Positions 18,653 to 27,042 of a DNA stretch of 64,000 bases are shown in pieces. The DNA comes from Sphingobacteriaceae bacterium GW460-11-11-14-LB5 (GTDB lineage: Bacteria; Bacteroidota; Bacteroidia; Sphingobacteriales; Sphingobacteriaceae). Where the stretch lies: the NCBI GenBank assembly GCA_002151545.1, contig CP021237.1, forward strand, positions 1,054,001 to 1,118,000, read 5' to 3'. The notes beneath the pieces are model-generated. The model was given only the letters and a program-made list of their open reading frames with translations. It did no database searches and had not been told where the DNA came from. Every line of letters begins with the position of its first letter. Position 1 is the first letter of the stretch. The position numbers and the translations under genes are program-made.

Positions 18653-19303
18653 ATGAAGAAATTAATTTCAGCATTAATGGTTGTAGTTGCTTTTACAACT
18701 TCAACTTATGCTCAAACTGATGCGAAAGCTAAAGCCATTTTAGCAGAGGTGAGTAAAAAATACAAATCGTATAATATTGTAAAAACAGATTTTACCTTCA
18801 CTTTGGATAATCCAAAAGCTAAAGTAAAAGAAACCCAGCAAGGTACTTTGTATGTTAAAGCCAATTCGAATAAGTATAAAGTAGCCATGACTAACCAGGA
18901 GTTATTTAGTGATGGTAAAAGCCAATGGACTTATTTGAAAAAAGACAAAGAGGTGCAAGTAAGCAATGTAGATAATAGTGGTGATGCCATTAATCCGGCT
19001 AAAATTTTTACGGTTTACGAAAAAGGATTTAAATATGTGTACACTGGCGAAGAAAAATCAGGTGCTAAAACTTATCAAATGATTGATTTAACACCGGTTG
19101 ATGCTAAAAAATCGATTTTTAAAGTTCGTTTAAGTATCGATAAAGCCGCTAAACAAATTGCCAATGTGGTGTTATTCGATAAAAACGGTAACAAATACAC
19201 GTACAACGTAAAAACTTTTTCACCAAATGTAAACGTACCTGAAACTACTTTTGCTTTCGATGCCAAGAAATATCCTGGTGTTGAGGTAGTAGATTTAAGA
19301 TAA
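18653..19303 (+). CDS. LolA-like outer-membrane lipoprotein carrier
   Basis: 216 aa with a signal peptide ending TSTYAQ. The mature protein has the LolA fold pattern: a first helix (AILAEVSKKYKSYNIVKTDF) and a beta-barrel half with GTLYVKANSNKYKVAM, DGKSQWTYLKKDKEV and PETTFAFDAKKYPGV. It should ferry lipoproteins through the periplasm. The frame is open 25 codons further upstream, but the signal peptide fixes the start at 18653. It lies directly downstream of ftsK, a pairing also seen in E. coli (ftsK-lolA). Confidence 0.87.
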   Translation: MKKLISALMVVVAFTTSTYAQTDAKAKAILAEVSKKYKSYNIVKTDFTFTLDNPKAKVKETQQGTLYVKANSNKYKVAMTNQELFSDGKSQWTYLKKDKEVQVSNVDNSGDAINPAKIFTVYEKGFKYVYTGEEKSGAKTYQMIDLTPVDAKKSIFKVRLSIDKAAKQIANVVLFDKNGNKYTYNVKTFSPNVNVPETTFAFDAKKYPGVEVVDLR

Positions 19304-19336
19304 TTGTGATTTCCGCCTGGGCGGGATGAAACCTGG

Positions 19337-19367
19337 AGGTTCAGTTGGAAACAGCTGAACCTTTTTT
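19337..19367 (+). terminator. intrinsic terminator of ftsK-lolA
   Basis: AGGTTCAG (19337-19344) pairs with CTGAACCT (19355-19362), followed by a T run. It lies 34 nt after the LolA-like stop. Confidence 0.8.
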
Positions 19368-19379
19368 GTTTGATAACAA

Positions 19380-19783
19380 TCTTAGCTATTTATCATGAAT
19401 ATGTGCTAAGGTAACTTAGGTGTTGAAAAAGCTTGGATGGGTAAAATGCCTTAATCACCTAAGTTTTATTGTGTAATAGTCCTTAGGCGGTCGTCATGCT
19501 GAACTTGTTTCAGCATCTTTTTTGCTATTAAAAACATTCTGGCCTAAAAAGAACCACCGCTTAGCACAAGTATTAATTTTTGCCGCTCTCTACCGCTGCT
19601 GTCGGGTTTAAGCGGCTTGGTCCTTTTAAGAAACAATGGTTTCTAGTCAACATTTAAAAAATAGAATAATAGTGAGGTCAGCGCATTTTAATAAAACTGG
19701 CAGAAGCGAACACGATTCCCGACACTGATAGAAGTTAATATTTAGCCAAAACAGAGGAGCTGGATGACAGGTTTACAATGAAT
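19380..19783. other. gene-free stretch with a CGTCAT-type hairpin
   Basis: About 400 bp with no ORF. It holds the hairpin ATGCTGAA/TTCAGCAT (19496-19503, 19509-19516) preceded by CGTC and followed by a T run. This is a frequent Bacteroidota intergenic phrase that could double as a terminator. Nothing else is recognisable. Confidence 0.5.
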
Positions 19784-19864
19784 CGTCATCTCGACCGGAG
19801 CAATGCGCAGTGGAGAGATCTTTGAACTAGATTAAAAGATCTCTCCACTACGGTCGAGATGACG
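19784..19864. repeat. palindromic CGTCAT-type intergenic repeat R2
   Basis: Outer arms CGTCATCTCGACCG (19784-19797) and CGGTCGAGATGACG (19851-19864) are perfect; inner arms GTGGAGAGATCTTT (19810-19823) and AAAGATCTCTCCAC (19835-19848) are also perfect. A MITE/REP-like cruciform of 81 bp. Confidence 0.85.
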
Positions 19865-19918
19865 CCGATTATTAGAAATGAACATGATGGTTGATAAATT
19901 TTTCATCGGGTATTTATG

Positions 19919-19947
19919 AATGCTGCGCAGATTTATCTAAGTTTGTT
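19919..19947 (+). promoter_or_regulatory. promoter, copy B of the 29-bp shared block
   Basis: 28/29 identical to the ftsK promoter block at 15948-15976. The -7 element TAAGTTTG (19938-19945) ends 6 nt before the ATG at 19952, so the transcript is probably leaderless or nearly so. Confidence 0.65.
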
Positions 19948-19951
19948 TCCA

Positions 19952-20224
19952 ATGTCATTGCCACTAACAAACCATACTTTAGAGAAATTAGAAGCCCTGC
20001 TTTTTGCCATGGGTTATAAGGTTCGTTACGAGAAAGGGAACTTTAAAACAGGTTCCTGCCTGCTCGAGCACAATAAGGTTATTGTAGTAAATAAATTTTC
20101 GAATCTGGAAGGAAAAATTGCTGCATTGGTTGCCCTGGTTAAACAAACCAACGCCGATGAAAACCAGTTAGACGAAAAACAACGGCAATTTTATCAATCT
20201 TTACAGCAAACCGAATTATTTTAA
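19952..20224 (+). CDS. small hypothetical protein
   Basis: 90 aa, cytoplasmic. I see an N-terminal helix (NHTLEKLEALLFAMGYKVRY) and a central beta pair (GSCLLEHNKVIVVNKF). A C-terminal helix with an Asn/Asp/Gln-rich end completes it. Family not recognised. An ATG at 19916 lies within the promoter block, so 19952 is preferred. It is 49 nt upstream of the MBL hydrolase gene, probably in one operon. Confidence 0.6.
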   Translation: MSLPLTNHTLEKLEALLFAMGYKVRYEKGNFKTGSCLLEHNKVIVVNKFSNLEGKIAALVALVKQTNADENQLDEKQRQFYQSLQQTELF

Positions 20225-20273
20225 TGGAGATAAAAAACTACAATTACATCAACAGAAAGGAAAGTTTAAGCAG

Positions 20274-21038
20274 ATGAAAGTTACTTTTTTAGGCACTGGT
20301 ACATCACAAGGCGTTCCTGTAATTGCATGTAGTTGCGAAGTTTGTTTATCTGCCGATCAAAGAGATAACCGGTTAAGGACATCGATTTTACTCGAAACAA
20401 CTGATAAAACCATCGTGGTAGATAGCGGACCAGATTTCCGTTACCAGCTCTTGCGCGAAAAGGTAAAAGACCTGGATGCTGTTCTGTTTACACACGAACA
20501 TAAAGATCATATTGCCGGTCTGGATGATATTAGGCCATTTAATTACCTGCTCCACAAGGTAATTGATGTTTATGCCACTGATCGGGTGCAGGCAGCTTTG
20601 AAAAGGGAGTTTTATTACATTTTTGCCGAAACCAAATACCATGGTTTGCCACAGATTAATCTTCATACGGTAACCAATGGCGAAGATTTTAAAATCGGCG
20701 AAAGCACGATAGTTCCTTTTGAAGTGATGCATCATTTATTACCCATTACTGGCTACCGGATTGGCGATTTTACATACATTACCGATGCCAAAACCATATC
20801 GGAGCAAAGTTTTGAAAAAATAAAGGGAACCAAGATTTTGGTGTTGAATGCTTTACAGAAAGAGTCGCACATTTCTCATTTTACCTTAAACGAGGCCATT
20901 GCTTTTGCCGAAAGGGTAGGTGCAGAACGTACTTATTTAACACACATCAGTCATAACCTGGGTAAACATGCCGATGTGGAAAAGAATTTACCTGCGCAAA
21001 TCCGATTGGCTTATGATGGTTTGAAAATAGAAATTTAA
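20274..21038 (+). CDS. MBL-fold metallohydrolase (PhnP/Rv0805-like)
   Basis: 254-aa metallo-beta-lactamase fold enzyme. GTGTSQGVPVIACSC opens the fold and the Zn motif is FTHEHKDHIAGLDD. Later ligands lie in a His-bearing MHHLLPITGYR region and in YLTHISHNLG. The cluster CSCEVC (about residues 20-25) matches the PhnP-like phosphodiesterase group, which hydrolyses cyclic phosphodiesters. Substrate not assignable. Confidence 0.85.
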   Translation: MKVTFLGTGTSQGVPVIACSCEVCLSADQRDNRLRTSILLETTDKTIVVDSGPDFRYQLLREKVKDLDAVLFTHEHKDHIAGLDDIRPFNYLLHKVIDVYATDRVQAALKREFYYIFAETKYHGLPQINLHTVTNGEDFKIGESTIVPFEVMHHLLPITGYRIGDFTYITDAKTISEQSFEKIKGTKILVLNALQKESHISHFTLNEAIAFAERVGAERTYLTHISHNLGKHADVEKNLPAQIRLAYDGLKIEI

Positions 21039-21064
21039 ACGCTTTTTAAAATCCAAAATTAAAT

Positions 21065-21072
21065 TATATTTG
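21065..21072 (+). promoter_or_regulatory. tRNA-Leu promoter -7 element
   Basis: TATATTTG, a perfect TAnnTTTG match, ends 8 nt before the first tRNA base. Confidence 0.7.
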
Positions 21073-21080
21073 CAGCACAA

Positions 21081-21164
21081 ACCCAGGTGGCGAAATTGGT
21101 AGACGCACCAGCTTGAGGGGCTGGCGCCTGTATGGGTGTGGGAGTTCGAATCTCCTCTTGGGTA
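21081..21164 (+). tRNA. tRNA-Leu (anticodon GAG)
   Basis: An 84-nt class II tRNA. The acceptor stem ACCCAGG (21081-21087) pairs with CTTGGGT (21157-21163), discriminator A at 21164. The D-loop contains TTGGTAGACG. Anticodon stem CCAGC/GCTGG (21108-21112, 21120-21124) holds GAG at 21115-21117. A long variable arm and a GTTCGAATC T-loop follow. CCA is not encoded. Confidence 0.97.
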
Positions 21165-21193
21165 CAATTCAAAGTATTCCTCTTAATGGTATA

Positions 21194-21229
21194 AACCGTA
21201 CTTAGAACATTTCTAAGTACGGTTTTTTT
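21194..21229 (+). terminator. intrinsic terminator after tRNA-Leu
   Basis: A 14-bp perfect stem AACCGTACTTAGAA/TTCTAAGTACGGTT (21194-21207, 21211-21224) with a 3-nt loop and seven T. Confidence 0.93.
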
Positions 21230-21432
21230 ATCTTCAAAATCGCCTTTCTAGGTAATCTCTGCTATTTTCAAAGTATTCTGCCCATGGTCAGTCTGGTATG
21301 GGAAGAATGGCTTAGATCACTTGTTGCGAATTCAAGCCCAAAACGTCATTCTGGCTTACTATATGTCGTTTTCGATTAATTCCATACTTTACGGAATGTC
21401 CACTTTTGCATAGTTCAATCTAAAAACGAATT

Positions 21433-22239
21433 ATGCAAAAGACAATTTTTATCACTGGGGCCTCATCAGGGCTAGGTAAAGCAACAGCTGAATTATTTCA
21501 TGCAAAAGGCTGGAGCGTGATCGCAACCATGCGAAATCCTGAAAAGGAAAGTAAACTTAAAGAGCTTCCAAACGTAACCTTGGTGAAATTGGATGTTACT
21601 GACGCTGCAGCAATTCAAAAAACAGTTTCGACTATTTTACAATCCTATGCTGTTGATGTTGTGCTAAACAATGCCGGTTACGGTCTGATAGGTCCGTTGG
21701 AAGCTTTGAAAGACGAGCAAATTCTATCGCAGGTGCAGACCAATCTGTTTGGTGTGATCAATGTAACCAGAGCATTTCTTCCTTACTTTAGAGAAAGCAG
21801 AAGTGGAAGCTTTATCAATGTTACCAGTACATTTGGATTATTGGGCTATCCTACCTGTTCGATTTATAATGCGACCAAATTCGCTGTAGATGGTTTTTCA
21901 GAGGGGCTGGCTTACGAATTGGCACAATTTGGGATCAAAGTTAAAGTGGTGGCGCCAGGAGGAATGCAGACTGATTTTGCAGGAAGGTCTTTACAGGGTG
22001 GAATGCACGAAGCATACACTCAACTAGTAGCAAAAGTTAGTGAAGGCTATAGCGAGGAGCAGATTGCCAATTATTCAAAAGCAGACGACGTAGCCCAGAT
22101 TATTTATGAAGCAGCCACTGATGACAAAAAACAGCTCAGGTATATAGCAGGCAATGATGCTATCGGTCTGTACAAGGAACGTTTGGAATTGACGCCCGAA
22201 GGGCAATTCGAAAAAATACGTTCGCAATTTATATTTTAG
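21433..22239 (+). CDS. SDR family oxidoreductase
   Basis: A 268-aa classical short-chain dehydrogenase. The NADP-binding TGASSGLG is at 7-14, NNAGYG at about 80-85, catalytic Ser in INVTSTFG and the catalytic pair Y-x3-K in YNATKFAVDG. The N-terminus is compact (start at 21433). The next gene, 74 nt on, is an AraC regulator, a common regulator/SDR pairing. Substrate unknown. Confidence 0.9.
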   Translation: MQKTIFITGASSGLGKATAELFHAKGWSVIATMRNPEKESKLKELPNVTLVKLDVTDAAAIQKTVSTILQSYAVDVVLNNAGYGLIGPLEALKDEQILSQVQTNLFGVINVTRAFLPYFRESRSGSFINVTSTFGLLGYPTCSIYNATKFAVDGFSEGLAYELAQFGIKVKVVAPGGMQTDFAGRSLQGGMHEAYTQLVAKVSEGYSEEQIANYSKADDVAQIIYEAATDDKKQLRYIAGNDAIGLYKERLELTPEGQFEKIRSQFIF

Positions 22240-22301
22240 TTTCGTTGTCTCTGCCGGATTTTATACCAATCTGGCAGAAATGACTTTCTTTATGGATTAC
22301 T

Positions 22302-22309
22302 TAAATTTG
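22302..22309 (+). promoter_or_regulatory. TAnnTTTG -7 element, leaderless type
   Basis: TAAATTTG, a perfect match, 4 nt before the ATG of the AraC-family gene. Confidence 0.6.
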
Positions 22310-22313
22310 TACT

Positions 22314-23225
22314 ATGAAAAAACAGCCCGTCATATTCAGTTCGTTATCACAATTGCATAAGGCAATGGGTCAAGCTGCTCCATCGCATCCGCTCATCAGT
22401 GTAATGAATTATGGAGATGCAAAGTTTGATCCAAGGGATTTTGAACAGGGTATTATATTAGACTTTTACAAGATATCATTTAAGACAAGCTTTTCCGGAG
22501 CGCTGAAATATGGTCTGGGATATTATGATTTTGAATCAGGTGGAATGTCATTCATAGCCCCCGGACAGCTATTGAAAATGCAGGACGAAGAAGCAGATTA
22601 TAGTGGGATGACACTTCACATCCATCCCGATTTCATTCGACATTATTCGTTAAATACGCAGATCAAACAATATGGTTTTTTCGGATACTCAGCAGCCGAG
22701 GCTCTTTATCTTTCCGAGAAGGAAAAAGCAACCATTCTGAGTATTTACAGATTTATTCAGGAGGAGCTGAGCGAACGCATTGATAAATTCAGTCAGGATG
22801 TAATCATTTCACAAATTGAACTTTTGCTCAATTACGCCAACCGCTTTTATGACCGGCAGTTCCTGACCAGGAAGGCTGTAACCCATGACTTGCTTGCCAG
22901 ATTAGAACAGCAATTGGAAGACTATTTCAAAGGAGAGGGTTCTTTGATTAAAGGACTTCCTGCCGTAAATGCGGTAGCCGAAAATCTAAATGTAACACCA
23001 AGATATTTGAGTGATCTGCTGCGAAATCTGGTCGGATTAAATACCCAACAGTTTATCCATGAAAAGGTGATTGAAAAAGCCAAGGAATATCTTGCAAAAG
23101 ATGAATTTAGCATAGCTGAGATTGCTTATCATTTAGGCTTTGAACACCCTCAGTCATTCAATAAGTTATTTAAAAGCAAGACTTCTTTTTCCCCTTCAGA
23201 ATACAAAAAGAGTTTATTGAACTAA
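22314..23225 (+). CDS. AraC family transcriptional regulator
   Basis: 303 aa. The N-terminal cupin-like sensing half includes GGMSFIAPGQLL and HPDFIRHY. The C-terminal AraC/XylS double HTH (about residues 200-303) contains ENLNVTPRYLSDLLRNLVGL and the signature IAEIAYHLGFEHPQSFNKLF. It probably controls the SDR gene just upstream and perhaps the following genes. It has its own promoter directly at the start codon. Confidence 0.92.
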   Translation: MKKQPVIFSSLSQLHKAMGQAAPSHPLISVMNYGDAKFDPRDFEQGIILDFYKISFKTSFSGALKYGLGYYDFESGGMSFIAPGQLLKMQDEEADYSGMTLHIHPDFIRHYSLNTQIKQYGFFGYSAAEALYLSEKEKATILSIYRFIQEELSERIDKFSQDVIISQIELLLNYANRFYDRQFLTRKAVTHDLLARLEQQLEDYFKGEGSLIKGLPAVNAVAENLNVTPRYLSDLLRNLVGLNTQQFIHEKVIEKAKEYLAKDEFSIAEIAYHLGFEHPQSFNKLFKSKTSFSPSEYKKSLLN

Positions 23226-23318
23226 ATTGTGATTCAGTTCTAGGTGAACATTAAGCCAGCTTTACGTAAAGTACATTCCGCATTTAAACCAAACCCACGT
23301 ATATAACAAAAAGAAAAA

Positions 23319-23657
23319 ATGGACATACAAACTTTTATCACGGAATGGATTACAGCCAGTAACATGTTCGATGCGGAGAAATATCTAAGTTTTTATTTAT
23401 TTGATGCTATTCTAGACGATCCATCGGTAGGTAGAAAATTTCAAGGGCATAAAGAGATTCGGAAATATTTTGACGACTATTTTATAGGGTACAACACACA
23501 TACAGACCAAGTAGAACTGACAATAATAGATCAGCAAAATGCACATTTGGTAGTGCAATTTTCTGGTGATTTTCCAGAAGGTAAAATTGGAGGGACGTTT
23601 GAATTTAAATTTAAAAATGACAAGATCTCTTCTGTCAATGCGAACTTAATTCACTAA
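23319..23657 (+). CDS. NTF2-like / SnoaL-like protein
   Basis: 112 aa with the cone-shaped NTF2 fold pattern: helical N-terminus (FITEWITASNMFDAEKYLSF), DAILDDPSVGRKFQGHKEIR and a curved beta sheet with FEFKFKNDKISSVNA. Such proteins bind or isomerise small molecules; none is predictable here. It begins 93 nt after the AraC gene. Confidence 0.75.
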   Translation: MDIQTFITEWITASNMFDAEKYLSFYLFDAILDDPSVGRKFQGHKEIRKYFDDYFIGYNTHTDQVELTIIDQQNAHLVVQFSGDFPEGKIGGTFEFKFKNDKISSVNANLIH

Positions 23658-23671
23658 ATAAATTTATAGCA

Positions 23672-23992
23672 ATGAGTAAAGAAAATTTTGACGAGATTAT
23701 TCGTAGGTCTCTGGAAATAAGAAAAAAGTATCATGAACTGGAGGTGCTGCATCATGGAAGCGAGTGGACTGTGGAAGAAGATGCGTTGGCTTATTTGACT
23801 GATGCTGGGTTAGTGGGGCGCAACATTATGTCGGAACAGCAACGCTGGCCGAAAGCCGGTTCGGAGGCTGAATTGCAACATAAACTAGGCGAAAATATTT
23901 GGTGGTTGATTGTTTTAGCTGAAAGGTCTGGGATTGATATAAGAGATGCGGTTGATAAATTTTTGAACAAAATGGATGTTGCTTTAAAGTAG
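23672..23992 (+). CDS. MazG-like helical protein
   Basis: 106 aa resembling all-alpha NTP pyrophosphohydrolases: WTVEEDALAYLTDAGLVGRN and GENIWWLIVLAERSGIDIRD match the two halves of the MazG pattern. The metal-binding positions diverge. The second motif, usually E-L-x-D-V, reads K-L-G-E-N, so catalysis is doubtful. It follows the NTF2-like gene by 14 nt, probably one operon. Confidence 0.55.
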   Translation: MSKENFDEIIRRSLEIRKKYHELEVLHHGSEWTVEEDALAYLTDAGLVGRNIMSEQQRWPKAGSEAELQHKLGENIWWLIVLAERSGIDIRDAVDKFLNKMDVALK

Positions 23993-24257
23993 AAGCCCAG
24001 GAGAACCACTATAGTGTGGTTTTAGTTGGTTTGGAATCATCGGCAAATGAATGGATGTGATATACTATTAATGACATTTGCCAAATTTTTCGTTCTATTA
24101 TAATCTGGTCAAGGTGTGGTAATCGAAAATTATTTTGTATTTCGATGTCTGCTCAAATGAATTTTTTTATTCCAAGTCCTCAATTATAGATCTATAAGCA
24201 ATAAAAAGCGATTTAAATGTTCAAAGTATTCCTGCTGATCGGTACGACTTAAAATTT

Positions 24258-24292
24258 AAATCCTTAACATAATGATTGTTAAGGATTTTTTG
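24258..24292 (+). terminator. intrinsic terminator
   Basis: AAATCCTTAACA (24258-24269) pairs with TGTTAAGGATTT (24277-24288), followed by a T run on the plus strand. The plus-strand unit ending is that of the MazG-like gene. Confidence 0.8.
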
Positions 24293-24438
24293 TTTCCGCA
24301 CCTTTTAAGTCAGCATTGGCATATTTTGCATCATATTTTGATAAAATAACGGAAAATTCACTTTTAATTTTTTATGATATTTACCGAAGCTAAAAAGCTG
24401 GGTTACATTGACCTATTTTAGAAAAGAATAAACCACTT
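24264..24438 (-). pseudogene. gene relic, copy 1 (C-terminal fragment)
   Basis: On the minus strand one frame reads SVILSKYDAKYANADLKG and runs to a TAA at 24264-24266, like a genuine protein C-terminus. Upstream it is broken by a frameshift: an A run of six where copy 2 at 34452-34587 has seven. The two copies are clearly homologous over about 130 bp. No protein family recognised. Confidence 0.6.
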
Positions 24439-24481
24439 TAAATCACGACAGCTTCATCGCAAAAGAAAACAATTTTAACAG

Positions 24482-26182
24482 ATGAAAAAATATCTATTGC
24501 TCTTATTAATCGCCATTTCGTCAACAGGTTTAATGGCACAAAAAAACACTGATGTCCCTTTCCAATTACAGGGAACGGTTAATTTACCTGATTACGATTC
24601 TGCCAATCGGGCGATTTATTTTACCTTCCAAAGAAATGGCAAAGAGGTCTTAGACAGTGCAATAATTAAAGGCAATAAATTCAGTTTTAAAGGTCTGGCT
24701 GATATCGATATTAAAGCTTCTTTACAATTTACTAAGCCAAATACTTCACCAAATGCAGCCGCTGATCCTAATTCGTTGAGCCTGTATCTTTCCAAAGGAT
24801 TGGTAAATGTTAGTGCAAAAGGTTATTTGCGTAAATCCATAATTAGTGGGTCTGCCGTAAATAATGATTACATGATCTTTAAAAAGCCATACTTAAAGTT
24901 AGATACTTCATTGCGTTTACTGGGTTGGAAAAAAAGACGGGTAAAAGCCGAAGATACCATTGGTAGAAAAAATGTTGATGAGGAGATCGATAGTGTGAAA
25001 AACCTGAAACTTGCGCAATTGTCAGAATTTTTATCAATAAATATCACCAAACCTTATGCTGCCGAAGCTTTGTTAATGTATGTAAGCACTGATGGTTCTG
25101 CTTTCAACATCAATAAAGCACAACAATTTTTCGATCGGCTACCGGCCAAACAAAAAAGCGCCGCATTAGGTAGAGAGATCACCACAGCCTTAGCTAAGTT
25201 AACAGAGAAGCTGGCAACCATCAATGTGTTAACAAATGTTGATTTTTATGATGGTTATGCACAAAAGGTAGGCCATCCGGTTCCTAAAGGAGTAACACGC
25301 ATCAATAATGCGGAGTATTTGCGTCAGCTTAGTTCAGCCGAAATCGATAAGATTGGTAAAACATTAAAAATAAAGGTGAGCATAAAATCAGGCTGCGATA
25401 ACTATGATAGAATTGGCCATGTCACCCTGGTTCTTATGCCAAAAGGTGAACAATTTAATGCAGAAAAAGGTGAGCAATTTGAACTTTTAAGGATCATGAC
25501 ACCGTTTATGTACCGTACCCGCCAACCCGACCATATTCCTTACGAAGCACAAATAGACCAAATGGTTAGTACGATAAAACAAGCCGGAAAGGATGTTTAT
25601 TTATTAACCGAGGTATTTGGTACAACTGGTGCCGGACAAAGGGAAGTAATTGGTTGCGATGGTTCATTACTAACTTTTAATGTGTCGGTAGATTTAATCA
25701 GCGATAAAGTGAAGGATTTGCCTGCACAAAAAGGAATTTCATTGTTGAGTTATTACAGTTTAGACGGCAAGGATAAAGCCGCGGGAAAAAACAGTAAACA
25801 AGTAAGCTTCGAATTGCCTGACAACAATAAAGCAACAGTTCTTTATGTTATTTCATCAGGACATGGAGCTGCCGAAGGGGGAGAAGAATACAACTGGAGA
25901 GAACATGTTGTAGATCTGGACGGTAAAGAATATACCCGCATAGAGATGAGCCAAAATTGTGCACCATTTGAGATGTATAATACGCAGCCTAATGGTATTT
26001 ATTTCGGCGACATTAGCAAAGAACGTCGCTCGTGGTGCCCAGGCGGCCCTGTACCCACACGTATTATCAACCTGGGTCCATTGGCAAAAGGAAAACATAC
26101 TTTGAAAATATCAATCCCCGAGGCCGAATTTGAAAAAACAGATAGTAAATATTATGTATCGGCCTATTTGGTGACGCAATAA
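24482..26182 (+). CDS. PNGase F-like amidase with N-terminal DUF4369-like domain
   Basis: A 566-aa secreted protein with a signal peptide ending GLMAQ. Residues about 25-125 form a beta-rich DUF4369-like domain (FQLQGTVNLPDYDSAN), followed by a helical linker. The C-terminal part resembles both halves of peptide-N-glycosidase F. One half has GHVTLVLMPKGEQF, ITPF-like LRIMTPFMYRTRQPDH and DVYLLTEVFG; the other has ISSGHGAAEGGEEYNWREHV and RSWCPGGPVPTRI. Family enzymes release N-glycans from glycoproteins. The key acidic catalytic residue cannot be assigned by eye. Confidence 0.78.
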   Translation: MKKYLLLLLIAISSTGLMAQKNTDVPFQLQGTVNLPDYDSANRAIYFTFQRNGKEVLDSAIIKGNKFSFKGLADIDIKASLQFTKPNTSPNAAADPNSLSLYLSKGLVNVSAKGYLRKSIISGSAVNNDYMIFKKPYLKLDTSLRLLGWKKRRVKAEDTIGRKNVDEEIDSVKNLKLAQLSEFLSINITKPYAAEALLMYVSTDGSAFNINKAQQFFDRLPAKQKSAALGREITTALAKLTEKLATINVLTNVDFYDGYAQKVGHPVPKGVTRINNAEYLRQLSSAEIDKIGKTLKIKVSIKSGCDNYDRIGHVTLVLMPKGEQFNAEKGEQFELLRIMTPFMYRTRQPDHIPYEAQIDQMVSTIKQAGKDVYLLTEVFGTTGAGQREVIGCDGSLLTFNVSVDLISDKVKDLPAQKGISLLSYYSLDGKDKAAGKNSKQVSFELPDNNKATVLYVISSGHGAAEGGEEYNWREHVVDLDGKEYTRIEMSQNCAPFEMYNTQPNGIYFGDISKERRSWCPGGPVPTRIINLGPLAKGKHTLKISIPEAEFEKTDSKYYVSAYLVTQ

Positions 26183-26201
26183 ACTGATATCAGTAAAATA
26201 C

Positions 26202-26240
26202 AAAGCCTTTCCCACTAATATGGGAGAGGCTTTTCTGATT
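26202..26240 (+). terminator. intrinsic terminator
   Basis: AAAGCCTTTCCCA (26202-26214) pairs with TGGGAGAGGCTTT (26221-26233), with T-rich sequence downstream. It lies 20 nt after the PNGase F-like stop. Confidence 0.8.
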
Positions 26241-26291
26241 TTTTAATCATGATAAAGCGTTTCAACATTAATTGAATAAGAGAGATTTTGT

Positions 26292-27041
26292 TTAGAGTCG
26301 TTGCAAGGCTTGTTTTACGGTGTCCTTGTTGGGCTTAGAAATGGGTATTTTTTCTCCTGATGTTAAGAGTAAAATACCACCATCTTCTTTTAACCAGCTT
26401 TTTACATACTTTGGATTTACTAAATGGCTTTGGTGCGTTCTTAAAAATCCGTTAGGACGCAATAAATCTGCATATTCTTTTAGTGATTTAGAAACTAATA
26501 TTTTTTCATCACCCGAAAGGAAAAAGTGGGTATAAGTATTGTCTGCCTCACAACGTATAATTTCTGATAAAGTAACATACCTGATTTCGCCTTGCATCTG
26601 TAGGGCAATTTTGCTCACATTCGTTTCTGGCTTTTTGAGTTGTTGTAGTAAAAAATCGAGTTGTAGATTTGGTATTGGCTTGGTCAATTTAGCTTCAGCT
26701 TTACTTACCGCATTTATCAATTCTTCAATATCAATGGGTTTTAAAAGATAATCTAAGGCGGCAAATTTTACAGCCTGTATGCCATATTGATCGTAAGCAG
26801 TTACAAAAATAACTTCGAAATCACGTGCTGGTAGTAGTTTTAATACCTCAAAACCGATTTGCTCGCCCATTTGAATATCCAGGAACACTAAATGAGGCAG
26901 ATGTTTTTCAATAGCAGTAACGGCATCACTTACATTTTGCGCTGTAGCCATTATGCTTACCTGCGGACAATGCTTTTCTAGCAATGCCTGCAGGTTTTCT
27001 AAGTTGGAAATTTCGTCGTCTATTAAAATTGCCCTCATCAT
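26292..27041 (-). CDS. LytTR response regulator
   Basis: 249 aa. A receiver domain spans about 1-118: acidic pair DDE at 8-10, phospho-Asp in LVFLDIQMG, Thr/Lys in FVTAYD and LLKPIDI. The C-terminal LytTR DNA-binding domain (about 145-249) contains IIRCEADNTYTHFFL, SLKEYADLL and FLRTHQSHLVNPKYV. Starts at 27041 or 27038. The partner kinase gene ends 1 nt upstream. Confidence 0.93.
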   Translation of the reverse strand: MMRAILIDDEISNLENLQALLEKHCPQVSIMATAQNVSDAVTAIEKHLPHLVFLDIQMGEQIGFEVLKLLPARDFEVIFVTAYDQYGIQAVKFAALDYLLKPIDIEELINAVSKAEAKLTKPIPNLQLDFLLQQLKKPETNVSKIALQMQGEIRYVTLSEIIRCEADNTYTHFFLSGDEKILVSKSLKEYADLLRPNGFLRTHQSHLVNPKYVKSWLKEDGGILLLTSGEKIPISKPNKDTVKQALQRL

Positions 27042-27042
27042 A

